64,000 bases of DNA from Rhizobium sp. GN54 (lineage in GTDB: Bacteria > Pseudomonadota > Alphaproteobacteria > Rhizobiales > Rhizobiaceae), in NCBI RefSeq assembly GCF_021026345.1, contig NZ_JAJNCZ010000003.1, positions 186,001 through 250,000 of the forward strand. The letters are read 5' to 3'. Made by a program: the position numbers and the translations under genes. Below, one piece after another: positions 18,537 through 27,470 of this stretch. The notes beneath the pieces were generated by a model, which saw only the letters and a list, made by a program, of their open reading frames with translations, did not search any database and was not told the DNA's origin. Numbering within the stretch: the first letter of the stretch is position 1; each line of letters begins with the position of its first letter.

Positions 18537-19946
18537 ATGGACCCGGAAAAGCCGCCACGCCGAAAGAAAAGCGCGACGCCCGTGACGATCGACCTGGAGG
18601 CAGCGCCGGCGACCGCGGAAGCGAAGACCTCGCCTGCCGCCCCCGGTGCACCGGACGTGGCCATGGCGTCGGCCGGAACCGACGCGACCCGGACCGAGGC
18701 CCGGATCCCCGAACAGAAGTCCCCGGACAAGGTAACGCCCGAGCAAGCCCTCCCTGAACAGGGGGCCGCCGGGGACGTCATCACCGGGAAAACGACCGCC
18801 GAACAGGAAACGACCGGCCGGGAACCCTTCTCTGCCACGGACGAGTCTGCTCCGGAACCGGCCGCCGACACTGGTCCCGATGCGGCAGCGCCCACCTTCG
18901 AGGAGCCTCCGACAGAACCCCGCCATGAGCAGCAGTTCGAAGCCGCACCCCCGCCGCATGCCGTACAGCCGCCGAGCAAGTCGGGCGCGTTTGCGGCCGC
19001 CATCGTCGGCGGCCTCGTGGCCCTGGCGGGCGCCGGCGCCCTGCAATATGGCGGCTACCTGCCCGCACTCGGCCCGGGCGCAAGGGCCGGCGGCGAACTT
19101 GCCCCGCTCAGCGCGGAACTGGAAGCGTTGAAGTCGCAGGTGAACGCCCTCCGGGCAGCCGCATCTTCGCCCGCAGCCGATCTGCAGCCGGTCGAAAGCC
19201 GCCTTGCAGCCCTTGAACAGGCTGCCGCAAACCCCGTCGCCGGCGGCATGGACGAGGCGGCCCAGCAGTCGATCGCGACCCTTCAGGCCACGGTCGGCAA
19301 GCTTTCGACGGACCTCGCAGCGCTGGGCGACCGCGCTGCCGCTGCCGAACGCGCCGTATCCGACCAGTCCGCGCAACTGTCCGAGCGGATCGACGCGGCC
19401 GAGCAGAAGCTTGCCGAGCCGCGCGACGACGTCGCCATGGCGCGGGCCGTGGCCGCAACCGCACTGAAGACGGCGATCGAGCGCGGCGGCCCCTATCTCG
19501 CCGAACTGGAGGCCTATGCCAGCGTCTCGCCGGACGATCCCTCCATCGCCCCCTTGCGCGAGCAGGCGCCGACCGGCGTACCTTCGCGCGCCGACCTGGT
19601 GCGGCAGTTCCAGCCGGTCGCCGACCAGATGATCGAAGCCGTGCACCGGCCGACCGGCGAGCAAGGCATCGTCGACCGCCTGCTGGCCAGCGCCTCGTCC
19701 GTCATCACCGTGCGGCCGGTCGGCAGCGTCGAGGGCGACAGTCCCGAGGCGATCGTGGCGCGCATCGAAAACAAGCTGCAGAACGGCGACCTCAAGGGCG
19801 CCCAGATCGAATGGCAGGCGCTGCCGGAAACCGCGCGCAACGCAGGCGCGCCCTTCAGGGCGGAACTCGACCGCAGGATCGCGGTGGAGGACGGCGTCGG
19901 CGCCATCGTCTCCGGCGCCATGGCGAAGAACGGCAACCAGGGCTGA
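18537..19946 (+). CDS. Alphaproteobacterial Mic60 / mitofilin-domain protein
   Basis: Homologue of the mitochondrial crista-junction protein Mic60 (COG4223 type), found in alphaproteobacteria next to heme genes and linked there to intracytoplasmic membranes and envelope contact sites. The 469-residue protein has a long charged, Pro/Glu-rich cytoplasmic N-terminus (1-145), one membrane helix (about 150-172), a periplasmic coiled-coil-prone segment (about 185-310) and a C-terminal mitofilin-like region (about 310-469, with ALKTAIERGGPYLAELEAY). The start follows an AAGGAGG site. It lies between hemD and hemY, which agrees with the known synteny. Function in this organism is inferred. Confidence 0.88.
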   Translation: MDPEKPPRRKKSATPVTIDLEAAPATAEAKTSPAAPGAPDVAMASAGTDATRTEARIPEQKSPDKVTPEQALPEQGAAGDVITGKTTAEQETTGREPFSATDESAPEPAADTGPDAAAPTFEEPPTEPRHEQQFEAAPPPHAVQPPSKSGAFAAAIVGGLVALAGAGALQYGGYLPALGPGARAGGELAPLSAELEALKSQVNALRAAASSPAADLQPVESRLAALEQAAANPVAGGMDEAAQQSIATLQATVGKLSTDLAALGDRAAAAERAVSDQSAQLSERIDAAEQKLAEPRDDVAMARAVAATALKTAIERGGPYLAELEAYASVSPDDPSIAPLREQAPTGVPSRADLVRQFQPVADQMIEAVHRPTGEQGIVDRLLASASSVITVRPVGSVEGDSPEAIVARIENKLQNGDLKGAQIEWQALPETARNAGAPFRAELDRRIAVEDGVGAIVSGAMAKNGNQG

Positions 19947-19960
19947 GGGGCGCACCGATC

Positions 19961-21574
19961 ATGACAAGACTGCTCTGCTTCGTTCTCCTCGTGCTCGCCC
20001 TCGGTCTCGGCTTTGCCTGGCTGGCCGACCGGCCCGGCGAACTGTCGATCATCTGGCAAGGCCAGCGCATCGCCATGAGCCTGATGGTTGCCGCCACGAT
20101 CACCGTTTCGCTGATGGCGGCAGTGATCTTCGTCTGGTGGCTTCTGCGCGTCGTCTTGACCTCGCCCCATGCGCTCCAGCGTCATTTCCGTGCCCGCAAG
20201 CGTGATCGCGGCTACCAGGCCCTGTCGACCGGGCTGATTGCCGCCGGCGCCGGCGATGCCGCCTCCGCCCGCAAGATGCTGTCGCGCGCCAAGGGCCTGA
20301 TCAGGGCGGACCAGGAGCCGCTGGTGCACCTTCTCGAAGCCCAGGCCGCACTGATCGAAGGCAACCACGACGAGGCCCGCCGCAAGTTCGAGCTGATGGC
20401 CGACGATCCGGAGACACGCGAACTCGGCCTGCGCGGGCTCTACCTCGAGGCACGCCGTCTCGGCGCCTCGGAGGCCGCGCGGCAGTATGCCGAGCGCGCC
20501 GCCGAAACCGCGCCGCAGCTGCCTTGGGCCGCCGATGCGGTTCTGGAACAACACTCGCGGACCGGCGAATGGGACGAGGCGCTGAAACTCGTCGACCACC
20601 ACAGGCCCGCCTCCCCCGAAGAGCGAAAGCAGCTCGACCGGCGCAAGGTCGTCCTGCTGACTGCCCGTGCACGCGCGAGGCTGGAAAGCCAGACCGACCC
20701 GAAGGCCGCCCGCGACGATGCGCTCGCGGCCCTGAAGATCGACGAGACCTTCGTTCCGGCGGGCCTGATCGCGGCAAAGGCCTATCTGCGCGAGGACAAT
20801 CTGCGCAAGGCGTCCAACATTCTCGAGCGATTGTGGAAGGCCGGCCCGCACCCCGATGTCGCCCGCCTTTTCGTCCACTCCCGCACCGGCGATTCCGCGC
20901 TCGACCGGCTCAAGCGCGCAGAGAAGCTGGAAGCGCTGCATCCGAACAATGCCGAGACGCTCTTCGCCGTCGCCCAGGCGGCGCTCGACGCGCGCCAGTT
21001 CGCCGTGGCGCGTCCCAAGGCCGAGGCTGCCGCAAGGCTGGCGCCGAGCGAGCGTACCTTCCTGCTGCTTGCCGACATCGAGGACGCCGATACCGGCGAC
21101 CAGGGCCGGATCCGCCACTGGATGAACCAGGCGCTGAAGGCGCCGCGCGATCCCGCCTGGACCGCCGACGGCGTGACGTCGCCGGAATGGCTTCCCGTCT
21201 CGCCGGTCACCGGCAAGCTCGACGCCTTCGAGTGGAAGACGCCGGTCAGCGAATGGCAGGGGCCGATCGAAAACGGCGCGGTCAACCCTGCCGAGGAGGC
21301 CATCCGCACGCTGCCGCCCGTGGCGATCGCCGACCGGGCCGTCGCAAGTCCGCCTGCGAAAAAGCCGGAGCCTGCGGGAGAAATCGCGCTGAAGCCAGAT
21401 GTCGGGGCACAGCCCGTGGAGAAGGCGGGACCGCCGCCCGCGACCGCGGCCCGGGCCACACCTGCCGCAGACGAGCCGAAACCCTTCTTCGGCGGCCTGC
21501 CGGACGATCCGGGCGTCAAGGCCGAAGCAAACAGGGAGGCCGGCACCGCAAACGGCGGCTTCCGTTTCTTCTAG
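19961..21574 (+). CDS. hemY: HemY-type TPR membrane protein
   Basis: Proteobacterial HemY (not the Bacillus protoporphyrinogen oxidase), an inner-membrane protein with tetratricopeptide-like repeats encoded beside heme genes. Two membrane helices lie at about residues 3-21 and 40-65, followed by the HemY_N region and Ala/Arg-rich helical repeats to about residue 450; the last 90 residues are Pro/Ala rich and probably unstructured. The 537-residue length is longer than in gamma-proteobacteria but usual in rhizobia. ATG 19961 is chosen since the signal-like helix starts there; it is 14 bases after the Mic60 gene. Exact biochemical role is unknown. Confidence 0.92.
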   Translation: MTRLLCFVLLVLALGLGFAWLADRPGELSIIWQGQRIAMSLMVAATITVSLMAAVIFVWWLLRVVLTSPHALQRHFRARKRDRGYQALSTGLIAAGAGDAASARKMLSRAKGLIRADQEPLVHLLEAQAALIEGNHDEARRKFELMADDPETRELGLRGLYLEARRLGASEAARQYAERAAETAPQLPWAADAVLEQHSRTGEWDEALKLVDHHRPASPEERKQLDRRKVVLLTARARARLESQTDPKAARDDALAALKIDETFVPAGLIAAKAYLREDNLRKASNILERLWKAGPHPDVARLFVHSRTGDSALDRLKRAEKLEALHPNNAETLFAVAQAALDARQFAVARPKAEAAARLAPSERTFLLLADIEDADTGDQGRIRHWMNQALKAPRDPAWTADGVTSPEWLPVSPVTGKLDAFEWKTPVSEWQGPIENGAVNPAEEAIRTLPPVAIADRAVASPPAKKPEPAGEIALKPDVGAQPVEKAGPPPATAARATPAADEPKPFFGGLPDDPGVKAEANREAGTANGGFRFF

Positions 21575-21628
21575 GACCGGGACCTGTCTTGGTGCCGGTC
21601 CATCTCACAGCGACATTCCAGGGGCAAT

Positions 21629-22102
21629 ATGTTCGAAAAATTGCAGCGTTTCCTCTCCGGTCTTTCAGGCACGGGAAGACAGAACTACGAGGCCGGGGAT
21701 CCGCGCGTGGCCGTCATGGCGCTATGCATCCAGGTCATGGAGTCCGACGGCCACATCCTGGATGCGGAACGCTCCGCGCTCAGGGAACGCTTCCAGGAGC
21801 TCTACGGCCTCGATGAAGCCCAATTCAAGGCGCTCGTCGACACCGGCACGGCTGCCGCCAGCGAGGCGATCGACTTCTTCCAGTTCACCTCCGAACTGAA
21901 GCGGCAGCTCTCGGACGAACAGAAGGTCGATCTCGTCGGCCTGCTCTGGGAGATCGTCTATGCCGACGGCGATCGCAGCGAGCTCGAGGACCACGCGATC
22001 TGGCGGATCGCCGACCTCCTCGGCGTTTCCGGTCGGGAGCGGATCATGAAGCGGCAGGAGGTTGCCGGCCGCCGCGGCGCCACGGAAGACGCGGCCGACT
22101 GA
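21629..22102 (+). CDS. TerB-family protein
   Basis: A 157-residue all-helical protein of the TerB/DjlA-N family. Two acidic metal-binding segments are visible, MESDGHILDAE (about residues 37-47) and VYADGDRSELED (about 110-121), the usual paired arrangement. TerB proteins are named for tellurite resistance, but stand-alone copies like this are common and of unclear role. It follows hemY by 54 bases and may be part of the same transcript. Confidence 0.88.
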   Translation: MFEKLQRFLSGLSGTGRQNYEAGDPRVAVMALCIQVMESDGHILDAERSALRERFQELYGLDEAQFKALVDTGTAAASEAIDFFQFTSELKRQLSDEQKVDLVGLLWEIVYADGDRSELEDHAIWRIADLLGVSGRERIMKRQEVAGRRGATEDAAD

Positions 22103-22233
22103 AGGCATCGACCCCTCCGCCGGCACGCAATCGGGTGGACAGGCATGACCACCTCTGACATTTTGGATTGCATTGCGCGCCTTGCCGGGAAGATGTCGAA
22201 CCCGGAGGGAAGCGTGCCAGGATAGCCGACGAG

Positions 22234-22956
22234 ATGCTTCAGATACCACGCAGGCCCGGTCCGAAAGACCGCCCGATCCTCATCGTCCTCCATCAGGAAA
22301 CGTCCAGTGCCGGCCGCGTCGGCCAGATCCTCCAGCAGGCGGGATACGCGCTGGACATTCGACGCCCCGTGCTCGACGAACCCCTGCCCGAAACGCTCGA
22401 CGGGCATGCCGGCGCCATCGTCTTCGGCGGCCCGACGAGCGCGAATGACGACCATCTCGACTACATCAGGCGCGAGATCGACTGGCTGCAGGTGCCGCTC
22501 TCCGAAGATCGCCCCTTCCTCGGCATCTGCCTCGGCGCGCAGATGCTGGTGCGCCACCTCGGCGGGGAGGTCGGCCCGCATGTCGACGGCATGACCGAGA
22601 TCGGCTGGTACCCGCTGCAGCCGACGGATGCGGGGCGGGACCTGATGACCTGGCCCTCGATGGTCTACCAGTTCCACCGCGAGGGCTTCACGATTCCCGC
22701 CGGCGCCACGCTGCTGGCCACCGGCGAGCATTACGAAAACCAGGCCTACCGCTACGGCGACAATGCCTGGGGCATCCAGTTCCACGGCGAGCTGACGCTG
22801 GCGATGATGCACCGCTGGGTCGTGCACGGGGCCCAGCGCTTCGAGCTGCCGGGCGCGCAGGTCGGCAGCGCCCATCTCGACGGCAGGCTGGTGCACGATG
22901 CCGCGCTGCGCCAGTGGATGATGGGCTTTTTGGACCGTATCTTCCACGAGAACTGA
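22234..22956 (+). CDS. Class I glutamine amidotransferase
   Basis: Stand-alone GATase1-type protein of 240 residues. The nucleophile is Cys99 in FLGICLGAQ and the His/Glu pair is His184 and Glu186 in IQFHGEL, so the catalytic triad is complete. It resembles GMP-synthase-like amidotransferases that may act on small metabolites such as gamma-glutamyl compounds. ATG 22234 is preferred to an in-frame start 66 bases upstream because the conserved part begins soon after it. It is convergent with the MFS gene with 25 bases between stops. Substrate unknown. Confidence 0.88.
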   Translation: MLQIPRRPGPKDRPILIVLHQETSSAGRVGQILQQAGYALDIRRPVLDEPLPETLDGHAGAIVFGGPTSANDDHLDYIRREIDWLQVPLSEDRPFLGICLGAQMLVRHLGGEVGPHVDGMTEIGWYPLQPTDAGRDLMTWPSMVYQFHREGFTIPAGATLLATGEHYENQAYRYGDNAWGIQFHGELTLAMMHRWVVHGAQRFELPGAQVGSAHLDGRLVHDAALRQWMMGFLDRIFHEN

Positions 22957-22981
22957 GGGCGGCGGGCGCCTTTCGTGCTGG

Positions 22982-24232
22982 TTACCCTGGCAGGCGACGT
23001 CTGTCCGGGACGGCGAGCGAATCGATTCTCCGCAACTTCGGAAACCAGAGGGCCCAGAGGGCGGACACGACGATCGTGCCGATACCTCCGATCACCACGG
23101 CCGGCACCGCGCCGATCATCGCAGCCATCGTACCTGCCCGGAACTCGCCGAGCTCGTTCGAGGCGCCGACGAAGACCATGTTCACCGCCGTTACGCGACC
23201 ACGCAGTTCGTCCGGCGTCCAGAGCATGACGAGCGAGTTGCGGACATAGACCGAGATCATGTCCGACGCCCCCATGATCACCAGCGCGGCGATCGATAGC
23301 CAGGCCCATTGCGACAGGCCGAAGATGACGGTGCCCAGCCCGAAGAGGCCGACGCCGATCAGCATCAGGACGCCCGCGCGATGGCGGATCGGATGCGCGG
23401 CGAGCCAGAAGGCCATGGCCACGGACCCGACGCCGGGCGCCGACCGCAGCAGGCCCAGCCCCCAGGGGCCGAGTGCCAGGATATCGCGGGCAAACACCGG
23501 CATCAGCGCGATGGCCCCGCCGAGCAGGACGGCGAACAGATCGAGCGAGATCGCCCCCAGCACCACCTTCTCCGCCCGGATATAGCGGAATCCGGCGACC
23601 AGGCTCTCCCAGTTCTTTGCGGCACTGGCGATGCGCTGCGGCGGCTTGGGGATCGAGATGACGGCCACGGACGCGGCCACGAACAGGACGATGCTGACGG
23701 CATAGGGCACGGCGACGCCCAACCCGTACAGCAGGCCTCCGGTCACCGGCCCGACGATCGTCGCCGTCTGCTGCGCCGTCGAGTTCCACGCGATCGCATT
23801 GGAGAGATCTTTTTCCGGCACCAGGTTGGGCGCCAGCGACTGCATGGCCGGGCCGAGAAAGGCGCGCGCGACGCCGAAGACGACGAGCACGGCGAAGACC
23901 GAAAGCGGCGTGAACCGACCAAGCTCGGTCAGCCCGAGCAGCACTGCGGCACAGAGCGTGCAGACCCCAAGGCAGATCGCCATGACCATGCGCCGGTTGT
24001 ACCGGTCGGCCACCGAACCGGTGACGAGGATGAGCGCGAGCGAGGGCATGAACTGCATCAGCCCGATCAGGCCAAGCATGAAAGGGTCGCCGGTCAGGTC
24101 ATACATCTGCCAGCCGACTGCCACGCTGACGATCTGCGTCGAGAACGAGTTCAGAAAACGGGAGACGAAAAAGCGGGCGTAGGAGGGGTGCCTGAAGGCG
24201 GCGAACCGGTGGCCCTCGGTGGGCGTGGACAT
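22982..24232 (-). CDS. MFS transporter (EntS/MFS_3-like)
   Basis: A 416-residue major facilitator with about 12 membrane helices and no signal peptide. The N-terminal FAAFRHPSYARFFVSRFLNSF and the loop SVADRYNRRMVM after helix 2 (a variant of the MFS G-x3-D-R-x-x-R motif) resemble the enterobactin-exporter-like MFS_3 family. Such proteins are usually drug or metabolite exporters. It is divergent from yggT across 139 bases. No regulator or biosynthetic gene beside it indicates the substrate. Confidence 0.88.
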   Translation of the reverse strand: MSTPTEGHRFAAFRHPSYARFFVSRFLNSFSTQIVSVAVGWQMYDLTGDPFMLGLIGLMQFMPSLALILVTGSVADRYNRRMVMAICLGVCTLCAAVLLGLTELGRFTPLSVFAVLVVFGVARAFLGPAMQSLAPNLVPEKDLSNAIAWNSTAQQTATIVGPVTGGLLYGLGVAVPYAVSIVLFVAASVAVISIPKPPQRIASAAKNWESLVAGFRYIRAEKVVLGAISLDLFAVLLGGAIALMPVFARDILALGPWGLGLLRSAPGVGSVAMAFWLAAHPIRHRAGVLMLIGVGLFGLGTVIFGLSQWAWLSIAALVIMGASDMISVYVRNSLVMLWTPDELRGRVTAVNMVFVGASNELGEFRAGTMAAMIGAVPAVVIGGIGTIVVSALWALWFPKLRRIDSLAVPDRRRLPG

Positions 24233-24371
24233 GCAGCTTGAACTTTCATACGACGATAGGACGCATGACGCGCATTAAACATGTTTGCGGTAGCAGGAAC
24301 AGGGGCCACTTGCTGGCGGGACGGCCAATGGCTACATGTGGTCGCAAGCAACCGGAGACAACGAGACAACC

Positions 24372-24668
24372 ATGATCGCGATCATCAACACCCTGCTGTT
24401 CATCATCAGCATCGCGTGGTTCATCATCATCGCATCGGCCATCTTTTCCTGGCTTTATGCGTTCAACGTGATCAACACCAACAACCAGGTCATCGCCTCG
24501 ATCGGCCGCGCGCTCTACAACCTGACCGAGCCGGTCTATCGGCCGATCCGCCGTTTCCTGCCGGATTTCGGCGGCGTCGACCTGTCGCCGATCGTGGTCC
24601 TGATCATCCTCTTCTTCCTCGAGCAGATCATCCGCAGCGTGCTGGCGCCGGCGCTCCTCGGCCTCTGA
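24372..24668 (+). CDS. YggT-family membrane protein
   Basis: A 98-residue integral membrane protein with two hydrophobic helices and the conserved SIGRALYNLTEPVYRPIRR between them, ending in an FLEQIIR segment. YggT proteins are linked to osmotic tolerance and cell-division or envelope functions, but their activity is not settled. ATG 24372 is chosen because the first helix starts there. It precedes the DUF167 gene by four bases; the pairing of yggT with yggU is widely conserved. Confidence 0.92.
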   Translation: MIAIINTLLFIISIAWFIIIASAIFSWLYAFNVINTNNQVIASIGRALYNLTEPVYRPIRRFLPDFGGVDLSPIVVLIILFFLEQIIRSVLAPALLGL

Positions 24669-24672
24669 GGAC

Positions 24673-24960
24673 ATGCCCTTTCGCCGGCACGACGGTCACG
24701 TGACGGTGACGGTCCGCCTGACCCCGAACGGCGGCCGCGACGGGATCGACACGGATGCGCAAGGAGAGCGCCATCTCAAGGTCCGCGTCCGCGCGGTGCC
24801 GGAGAAGGGACGGGCGAACAAGGCCTTGGTGGATGTTGTGGCGAAGGCCGCCGGCGTCGCCAAATCGGCCGTCACCCTCGCAAGCGGCGAGACGCAGAGA
24901 AAGAAAATCCTCCGGATCGAGGGCGACCCGGAGGATATCCTGAGAAAGCTCGGCCTGTAG
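24673..24960 (+). CDS. DUF167 (YggU) family protein
   Basis: A 95-residue protein of the DUF167/YggU family. Diagnostic segments are VTVRLTPNGGRDGID, KVRVRAVPEKGRANKAL and LASGETQRKKILRI. The fold is known but no activity is established. It is in an operon with the YggT gene and ends ten bases before the pyrophosphatase stop on the other strand. Confidence 0.93.
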   Translation: MPFRRHDGHVTVTVRLTPNGGRDGIDTDAQGERHLKVRVRAVPEKGRANKALVDVVAKAAGVAKSAVTLASGETQRKKILRIEGDPEDILRKLGL

Positions 24961-24970
24961 GCGGGACGGT

Positions 24971-25507
24971 TTACTTTTTGTCCGCCTTGTAGCGCTCGAT
25001 CGCCTCTACGATGAGCTTCTTGGCGACGTTCACGTCCTGCCAGCCCGCGATCTTCACCCACTTGCCGGGCTCCAGATCCTTGTAGTGCTCGAAGAAGTGC
25101 TCGATCTGCTTCAGCGTGATTTCGGGCAGGTCCGTGTAGTTCTCGACCTTGTCGTAGCGGCGCGTCAGCTTCGGCACCGGCACGGCGAGAATCTTCTCAT
25201 CCTTGCCGCCGTCGTCTTCCATGACCATGACGCCGATCGGGCGGACATTGATGACGCAGCCCGGAACGAGGGGACGGGTGTTGGCGATCAGCACGTCGAT
25301 CGGGTCGCCATCTTCGGACAGCGTATGCGGCACGAAGCCGTAGTTGCCCGGATAGGTCATCGGCGTATAAAGGAAGCGGTCGACGACCAGCGCGCCGGCC
25401 TCCTTGTCCATCTCGTACTTGATCGGGTGACCGCCGACGGGAACCTCGACGATGACGTTGACGTCTTCCGGCGGGTTCTTGCCGATGGAGATTGCATCGA
25501 TGCGCAT
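24971..25507 (-). CDS. ppa: Inorganic pyrophosphatase
   Basis: Family I soluble pyrophosphatase that hydrolyses PPi to phosphate and so drives biosynthetic reactions. The 178-residue protein has the signature EDGDPID at residues 65-71 with the metal-binding aspartates, and [11 protein letters not shown] near residue 30. ATG 25507 starts the conserved [16 protein letters not shown]; an open frame extends 22 codons upstream without support. It is convergent with the DUF167 gene. Confidence 0.97.
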   Translation of the reverse strand: MRIDAISIGKNPPEDVNVIVEVPVGGHPIKYEMDKEAGALVVDRFLYTPMTYPGNYGFVPHTLSEDGDPIDVLIANTRPLVPGCVINVRPIGVMVMEDDGGKDEKILAVPVPKLTRRYDKVENYTDLPEITLKQIEHFFEHYKDLEPGKWVKIAGWQDVNVAKKLIVEAIERYKADKK

Positions 25508-25625
25508 GATCGCTCCGTTAAGTGCAGTGGAATTCCGCGGCTTCGTAAAGCGAAACGCGCTGCAACGCAACAAGCCATTGGTAGCGGAGAACGGGCCGAC
25601 CGCCGGTTCCGCCCTTCAAGCGGGC

Positions 25626-26003
25626 TCAGTTGCCGGGGGTCGCACCGAAGAAGGCAAGCCGCGTCAGCAGCGTATGATGCGCCTCGGGCACCATCAGGGC
25701 GACGAAGACCAGGACGGCGAGCGGCGGCAGCAGGATCGCATAGATCAGGGCCAGTCGCTCCCAGGCCATGTGCATGAAGAACGCCACGATGAGCCCCGCC
25801 TTCAGGAGCATGAAGACGATGATGAGCGACCAGCGCCACAGCCCCTGCACGCCGAAATAATCGACCATGTACGAGCAGATGCTGAGCACGAAGAGCAGCC
25901 CCCACACGACGAGGTAGAGCCTGATCGGATGCTGCTGGTGCTCGGCCTCTCCCGATGCCGGGACGGCTCCGTGCCCTGAGGTCTCGACGGTTGCCTGTGC
26001 CAT
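25626..26003 (-). CDS. Cytochrome c oxidase subunit IV-type protein
   Basis: A 125-residue membrane protein with three hydrophobic helices of the bacterial subunit IV (CyoD/COX4_pro) family, an accessory subunit that stabilises heme-copper oxidases. The first helix is IRLYLVVWGLLFVLS and the second LIIVFMLLKAGLIVAFFMHM, typical for the family. It is the last gene of the oxidase operon and starts ten bases after the preceding subunit III gene. Identification rests on topology and position as much as on sequence. Confidence 0.87.
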   Translation of the reverse strand: MAQATVETSGHGAVPASGEAEHQQHPIRLYLVVWGLLFVLSICSYMVDYFGVQGLWRWSLIIVFMLLKAGLIVAFFMHMAWERLALIYAILLPPLAVLVFVALMVPEAHHTLLTRLAFFGATPGN

Positions 26004-26012
26004 GACGCTGCC

Positions 26013-26735
26013 TCACCACAGATAAAAGAACGCGAAGATGAAGACCCAGACGAGGTCGACGAAGTGCCAGTAGAGACCGGTGATCTCGACAATCTCGTAG
26101 CGCCCCTTCCGGCTGGTGAAGAAACCGCGCCGTTCGGTGTCGAAGTCGCCGCGCCAGACCTTCCGGGCGATGATGAGCAGGAAGATCACCCCGATCGTCA
26201 CGTGGGTACCGTGAAAGCCGGTGATCATGAAGAAGGTCGAGCCGAATTGCGCGGCACCCCACGGGTTCTCCCACGGCCGCACGCCCTCGTGGATCAGCTT
26301 GGTCCATTCGAAGGCCTGCATGCCGACGAACGTCGCGCCGAAGATCGCCGTCACCAGCATCAGCAGCGCCGTCATGCGGCGATCGCGCCGGTAGCCGTAG
26401 TTGACGGCCATCGCCATCGTGCCGCTCGAGGTGATCAGCACGAAGGTCATGATGGCGATCAGGATCAGCGGGATCTCGTGCCCTGCGATCGTCAGCGCGA
26501 AGACCTCGCTGGGATTGGGCCAGGGCACCACCGTCGACATCCGCGCCGTCATGTAGGCGATCAGGAAGCAGCCGAAGATGAAGGTGTCGCTGAGCAGGAA
26601 GATCCACATCATGGCCTTCCCCCAGGAGACGTTCTTGAACACCTGCTGGTCCGAGGCCCAGTCCGACACGAAGCCCTGCCGGCCATCCGGCGGCAGGTGC
26701 GGCTTTTCGGAATGTGTCTGAACGACCTGCGCCAT
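26013..26735 (-). CDS. Cytochrome c oxidase subunit III (first copy in coding order: second)
   Basis: A 240-residue heme-copper oxidase subunit III with about five membrane helices. Typical segments are WIFLLSDTFIFGCFL, FMITGFHGTHVTIG with the conserved histidines, and LYWHFVDLVWVFIF at the C-terminus. It is 12 bases after the other subunit III-like gene (26748-27470) and clearly the canonical one of the two. Subunit III protects the active site and maintains proton uptake. It belongs to the same transcript as subunits I and II. Confidence 0.93.
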   Translation of the reverse strand: MAQVVQTHSEKPHLPPDGRQGFVSDWASDQQVFKNVSWGKAMMWIFLLSDTFIFGCFLIAYMTARMSTVVPWPNPSEVFALTIAGHEIPLILIAIMTFVLITSSGTMAMAVNYGYRRDRRMTALLMLVTAIFGATFVGMQAFEWTKLIHEGVRPWENPWGAAQFGSTFFMITGFHGTHVTIGVIFLLIIARKVWRGDFDTERRGFFTSRKGRYEIVEITGLYWHFVDLVWVFIFAFFYLW

Positions 26736-26747
26736 GACCCCGTCTCC

Positions 26748-27470
26748 CTATGTGACCAGTTGCCGGCAGAAGGCGACGATGCTGCCGGCCCATCCCGCAA
26801 ACAGCGCCAGCAGCACGAGCCAGACGGCGAGCATGAAATGCCAGTAGGTGGCGCAGAGCTCGACGCTGAGCCGCAGCCGTGGCGAGACGACCGGTTCGGC
26901 CCGCACGAGACGCGCCGTCCGCACGAGCGCGACCATGCCGCCGAGAATGTGCAGGCCGTGCATGCCGGTGATCACATAGAAGAAGCTGGTGGAGGCATCG
27001 TCGGTCAGCGTGTAGCCCGCCGCCGCCAGCTGCCGCCAGGCGAAGACCTGTCCCGTGACGAACGCAAGCGCGCTCGCAAGTCCGGCCAGCATCGCCGTCC
27101 TCAACGGGTCGCGCCGGCCACGGAAGGCCTCGACCTTCGCCCAGTGCAGGCAGAGGCTGCTGGCGAAGAGGATGCCCGTATTGATGTAAAGCAGCCGCGG
27201 AACCGGCGTTGCCCACCAGTCCTGCGTGTTCACGCGCATCAGGTAGGCGCTGATGAAAAGCGTGAACAGCGCGCCGACGACCACGAGGAACACGCCGAGC
27301 CCGATCTTTTGGGCCGGCAGTTTCGGCCGGTCGGGATCGACCCCGTCTTGCGGCCTGCCGGCTGCGGCAACCCCGACCTCCAGCCAGGGTTTCGACATCA
27401 GCCCCTGCCCGGCCGACCACCAGATGGCGATCGCCGCGATCACGCAGAGGAACAGGAGCATCGCGCTCAT
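26748..27470 (-). CDS. Second cytochrome c oxidase subunit III-like protein
   Basis: Also 240 residues and related to subunit III, but with an additional N-terminal helix and a hydrophilic stretch (about 25-50). It keeps FYVITGMHGLHILGG and CATYWHFMLAVWLVLL, matching the helix IV and VII segments of subunit III. The start overlaps the subunit I stop (ATGA), so translation is coupled. Two subunit III genes in one operon also occur in the coxMNOP-type alternative oxidases of rhizobia. Whether both are in one complex is not known from sequence. Confidence 0.88.
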   Translation of the reverse strand: MSAMLLFLCVIAAIAIWWSAGQGLMSKPWLEVGVAAAGRPQDGVDPDRPKLPAQKIGLGVFLVVVGALFTLFISAYLMRVNTQDWWATPVPRLLYINTGILFASSLCLHWAKVEAFRGRRDPLRTAMLAGLASALAFVTGQVFAWRQLAAAGYTLTDDASTSFFYVITGMHGLHILGGMVALVRTARLVRAEPVVSPRLRLSVELCATYWHFMLAVWLVLLALFAGWAGSIVAFCRQLVT

